Assembly (NCBI GenBank): GCA_963854835.1
Contig: OY978526.1
Span: 56,001 to 120,000 of the forward strand
Length of the DNA: 64,000 nt
Reading direction: 5' to 3'
Origin: Megamerina dolium
Taxonomy: Eukaryota; Arthropoda; Insecta; Diptera; Megamerinidae
Shown: piece by piece, positions 60,387 to 64,000 of the stretch
Numbering within the stretch: position 1 is the stretch's first letter
How the letters are laid out: the number at the start of each line of letters is the position of its first letter
Translations under genes and position numbers: made by a program
The notes under the pieces: generated by a model
The model's input: only the letters and a program-made list of their open reading frames with translations
Database searches by the model: none
What the model was told of the DNA's origin: nothing

Positions 60387-61070
60387 GTAAGCGTTTATAA
60401 TAAAAAACGTTATGTAAAAAGTATATATAATATATATGAATATTTACTGTACAACTTAATTCGCCGTTTCCGCTCTGGCTGTCATATATGATTTACATAA
60501 ACAGTTGATTTTTGCGTTGTTTGAAAGCTGTTGCATTTGTCAACCACATTTAGTTTGTATTATGTTGAGTTTTAAGCAACATTATTTTTTTATTGCATCG
60601 AAAATGTCCGAATTTGTATTACATATAGAGCATTTGCGGGAAGTTTTAATTTTCTTTTTGATTTGGAAGAAAAGTGCAGCTGAAGCGCATCGCTGCCTTT
60701 CCTTATTCCAATCGGTTCAATATTTTTTTTATAATGGAAACCTGGAGAAAAGGATATTATTAATGTAATAAAATTATGGTACAATTCAATACTTACACAT
60801 GTTTCTTAATTTTTGGAAACATCATATTCCAATTCGGTAAGGTGCAAAAAATCGCTTCACTTTCAGAGTATAACTATTAGAAATAAAGGCTATAACTTCA
60901 CCAAATTTATTGATTTTTGGACCACTAAATTTCTTAACCATAATAACCTGACAGTTGTGGTTCTTGTTATGTCTTTGCTCCAAATATTTTGTTATTTTTT
61001 AACGTACTTTTTGATTTTTTGCATGTAGTTTTCAAAATTATATGCTGTGAAGGATCCTAAAAATCCAATT
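60387..61070. other. Host intron start, nothing recognised
   Basis: No supported gene; frames near 60505-60784 overlap on both strands without motifs. Confidence 0.4.
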
Positions 61071-61075
61071 TCTTC

Positions 61076-62060
61076 TCATTCTGTCAAATGATGAAGAAAA
61101 TGCACGTTAAAAGACTGCCTATCTTCATTATAATTTCTAGGAAAAAGTTCAACAAAATACTTCAACATATCGTGAGTAACTTTGATATTTGCTTTATATT
61201 TATTTTCTGTCAAAAGAATTCTATATGCGCAATGAAGCAGGAGAAAATGGTTATACAAATTGTCGTCAAAGTAACATTTTTTGACAACACCTAAGTCAAT
61301 CATATGCATCGCATCTACTGGAAACTGTGTTACCATTTTAATACCTATATCTTCCAACAGCGACCTTCCATCCGTTGAAGTTTTGTGATAATTTTCACTT
61401 GTACGTAATAAATCTTCATCAGTGCGTGGCAATGCCTTAGATGTGCTGTACACTGTTCTGTTATTTATACCTTTTCCTTCTTGGTAACATCTAGTGCAAC
61501 CTTCCAATGCATTATGCCCCAAAGTTTGACGTAAAAAGGCCTTTGCATGTGAATCACAAATGAACGCTCTGATTTTGATCTGTACTACTCTTTCATTTAT
61601 ATTTATGACATTTTTAAGCAAATTTAATACTTCTGTTGCAAAATCTAGCAAATAACTATTGACACAAAGGTTTTTTTGTGCCTAAATACACGCAAAATAA
61701 CAAAATATCACTATTTAATTGGGGGAAAAAATCTATCCCGAAATGGACTACTCTGAGGTTTTAAATAATGGAAGACCGTCAATACCAATATATAACAGTA
61801 CAGTTTCCATATTTTTCATAATATCACTTATTCTACGCAACTTATTTTCGACACCAAGATGCAAATATGTCCCAGGCAAACATTTCTTGTAATGGAATCC
61901 TTCCTAACAATCACTGACTCTGAACAAGTTGGAACATCTAAATGCCATTTATTTAAAACACTCAATAAACCGTCAAATGCTATACGTGATGTATCATTTA
62001 CTCTGCCCAATGTTTTATATCAACTATTAAACTGCCTTCGCTTTCACTTATATTGATTTC
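61076..62060 (-). pseudogene. Tnp2-like transposase relic
   Basis: Minus strand, read from 62060: FDGLLSVLNKWHLDVPTCSE and VRKDSITRNVCLGH, then after breaks IGIDGLPLFKTSE (about 61780), a stop-damaged stretch, and an open segment (61651-61076) with VQIKIRAFICDSHAKAFLRQ, LEGCTRCYQEG, QFPVDAMHMIDLGVVKKC and FNVHFLHHL. The order IDGLP, ICD-AKAF, C-RC-QEG, P-D-MH--DLGV is that of Tnp2/CACTA-like transposases found as multicopy genes in animals. Multiple stops make it non-functional. It lies antisense within a host intron. Confidence 0.7.
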
Positions 62061-62087
62061 AACTCCAATATGCAATATGCATGGTAT

Positions 62088-63330
62088 ATTCATTTCGGTC
62101 AGATGTTTGTGTCCACTTGAAGGAATCTCCGGAGATATAGACATGGATATATATTCGTGATCAGCGTCGATTAAATTTTCGATTTAACGATGTCCGTCCG
62201 TCCGTCCGTCTGTCTGTCACCTGGCTGGTTCGCACGATAACTTGAGTAAATATTGAGCTATTTCGATGAAATTTGGCATAAGTAATCTATGATCCAAGGG
62301 TACGGAGGGGATTGATATTGGGCATGATCGGTCAATAACCACGCCCACACCAAGCATTCAAAGCGACTAACCTCGAAATTTTCAAAATCTTTAACTTGCT
62401 ATAACTCACATAATATACCACTTGGGACAACAATATTTTGCACATAGAGTTATATTATACTACTATATAACCTCGCCAAAAGTGGGTGAGCCACGCCTAC
62501 TTTCTAGCGTAGCTCCCATACAAAGTGTCTGTACTTCTTTTAAATTGAAACTGCTGTAACTTCTACAATCTTCTGTCTAGAATAACCATAATTGACACTT
62601 AGATTAACACGGCAGTCAGAAATAATATGGCAGAAAATCAGTGTGCCACGCCCACTCCTTCATGGGTCTCCCATACAAAGTCGAGTGAATTAAACTAAAA
62701 TTTTAAGCTCCATAGCTTACAAACCATTTAGCCTAGGACAACGAGACTTAGGGTATGGATTAGTATTGTACGAGAAACTAGGCTCACAGAAAATGGGCGC
62801 ACCACGCCCAGTGTTTATCGTAGCCCCCATACAAATTTTAAATTGAAACAGCTGTAACTTAGGCAATCTTATGTCTGCAATAACCATAATTGACACTTAA
62901 ATTAATATCGTAGTCGGAAATAATCTGGCGAAAAATCTGCGTACCACGCCCACTTCTTATTGGGGCTCCCATACAAAGTTGAGGAAATTAAACAAAAATG
63001 TTAACCACCATAACTTAGAAACTATTCAACGTAGGACACCAAATTTAAGGTGTGGATTAACATTGAAAAATTAATTGGATTTACTAGAAAGTGGTAAGCC
63101 ACGCCCACTTTTTATATAGCTCCCATACTAAGCCTCGGAATTATCTTAAAATCCTTTTACTTCGTCAAAGTCAACCATATTTCGGGTGTAAATTAGTAGT
63201 ATATGCAAAAATTGTTTCTCGAAAAGTGGAAATAAAAGAAAAGTTGGATATTCGAGTAAACTTTTTATATACAAATCTACATATGCAGGGTATAGTTTGG
63301 TCGGCCCCAGCCGACTGTAAGGAGATTTTT
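62088..63330 (+). repeat. (GTCY)n interspersed repeat with 298-bp higher-order tandem structure
   Basis: Starts near ggtatattcatttcggtcag, has a gtccgtccgtccgtctgtct microsatellite at 62193-62217, then alternating units marked by (gc)cacgccca and cccatacaaa at about 62505, 62655, 62810, 62950 and 63105. Every second unit also carries aaattgaaac(t/a)gctgtaac (62542 and 62840, 298 bp apart). It ends gcagggtatagtttggtcgg with a small hairpin. (GTCY)n repeats plus a 3' hairpin recall the dipteran mini-me/DINE-1 class; this is a resemblance, not a proof. Other pieces are at 2835 and 17425. Confidence 0.75.
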
Positions 63331-64000
63331 TTTATTGTTATTTAAGTGATTTGTATTGAATATTTCAACTTTTCAACTTTTTTGGTGACGTTTGCTGTAC
63401 ATTTTGAGAAGTAATGTAAAACTTTGTTTTACTCTACTTAAATCGACTTCAACTGCTTCAAACATACTAAACAAGAATACAAAGGAGCAAAATTCATGAC
63501 GCTAACTACAGTGGACAGATGCCACCGTAGTTGCAGCCACAGCGGTTCTCAGATAAGGATAAAAGTAATGTAAAAGTAGTACATATTTCATATATTATGT
63601 ACATCTTTTCATTCATCTTCAGTTCAAAAACCAAGAAAAATCCAGCAACGTCGTGAATCTACATATCAAACGAACGAAGCTGTAAAGGAGGCACATTGGT
63701 AGAAATATACGAAAATATTGATGAAACGGAAACCAATTTTTGTTTGTTTTCATCGTAAGCATATTTTTTATGTTTCTATAAATAACTTTTTTTTTCATAC
63801 ATTAAAAGCTTCTGTTTCATTGAGTTTTCTATGTGTGTCCCTTATATCATCATTTCACATTTTCAAAAAAATTGTACATCGCTTAATATGTCTGTAGTTT
63901 TGCACTGAATTCTTGTTTTTTTAGAAAATGGACACCTACATATCTAGGTGTCTATGCAGTTCTGTACTGTTCTATCTTGGTTTACTATTCATTTGGAAAA
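63331..64000. other. Host intron or later exons, unresolved
   Basis: Acceptor-like sites occur at 63624 (catcttcag) and 63924 (tttttttag). Joined to exon C, the first gives only 11 codons before a stop. The second stays open to the edge (KWTPTYLGVYAVL...) but looks unlike the expected continuation. I therefore assign no exon here. Confidence 0.3.

Noticed and set aside
63625..64000. Further exons of the host gene at 63625 and 63925
   Set aside because: The first runs into a stop after 11 codons in the required phase. The second stays open only 75 bases to the window edge and does not look like the expected continuation.

Overview
This is an AT-rich eukaryotic window, most likely from a higher fly. 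A tephritid fruit fly is my best guess. The basis is the transposon content (two DD41D 'rosa-type' mariner copies, a Tc1 element, LOA and RTE retrotransposons, (GTCY)n repeats), the CAA/CAG-rich coding exons with GT-AG splice sites, and the very long (TA)n arrays. I cannot name the species. Most of the 64 kb is transposon-derived or unannotatable intergenic/intronic DNA. I see no operons, rRNA, CRISPR arrays or functional tRNA genes.

Layout. 0-6 kb: a decayed transposase-like gene (370-1640, minus), a (GTCY)-type repeat end, local duplications, an RTE fragment, a tRNA-derived SINE head and a LINE reverse-transcriptase fragment. 6-13.6 kb: a MITE, an apparently intact mariner (6367-7672), nested foldback elements, a (TA)n array, a small MITE, a nearly intact Tc1 element (11305-12922) and a Harbinger-like MITE. 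14.9-17.1 kb: an RTE-type LINE on the minus strand. 18.6-25.2 kb: (TA)n array abutting a SINE tail, tandem duplications and two mariner relics. 27.3-30.4 kb: a second, longer RTE copy on the plus strand. 31.4-43.8 kb: a LINE 3' end split by a SINE, a 187-bp tandem duplication, further RTE relics, a mariner relic, Ty3/gypsy and BEL fragments, a TAA-flanked MITE and a Tc1 fragment. 45.0-45.5 kb: a fragment of a different mariner lineage.

The only convincing host gene starts near 46.8 kb and runs to the right edge and probably beyond. Three plus-strand exons (46779-47626, 56760-57584, 60081-60386) join in matching phase and encode a long low-complexity N-terminal region, a basic stretch, one type II signal-anchor membrane segment and a luminal linker. 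Its size and motifs fit the N-terminal half of a FAM20-family (Drosophila CG31145-like) secretory-pathway kinase, but the kinase domain is not in the window. Its 9.1-kb intron holds a dynein-light-chain-8-like N-terminal coding segment (48272), three (TA)n arrays, a LOA LINE with a SINE in its 3' UTR, a second LOA tail with target-site duplication, and a mariner. The 60.4-64 kb region holds a Tnp2-like transposase relic and an approximately 1.2-kb repeat with a 298-bp higher-order structure.

The main biology is nested transposition. Several insertions can be dated relative to each other because the interrupted element or the target-site duplication is visible. I found no clear sign of a wholly new biological system. 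The best leads are the SINE family, the LC8-like exon and the full-length mariner.
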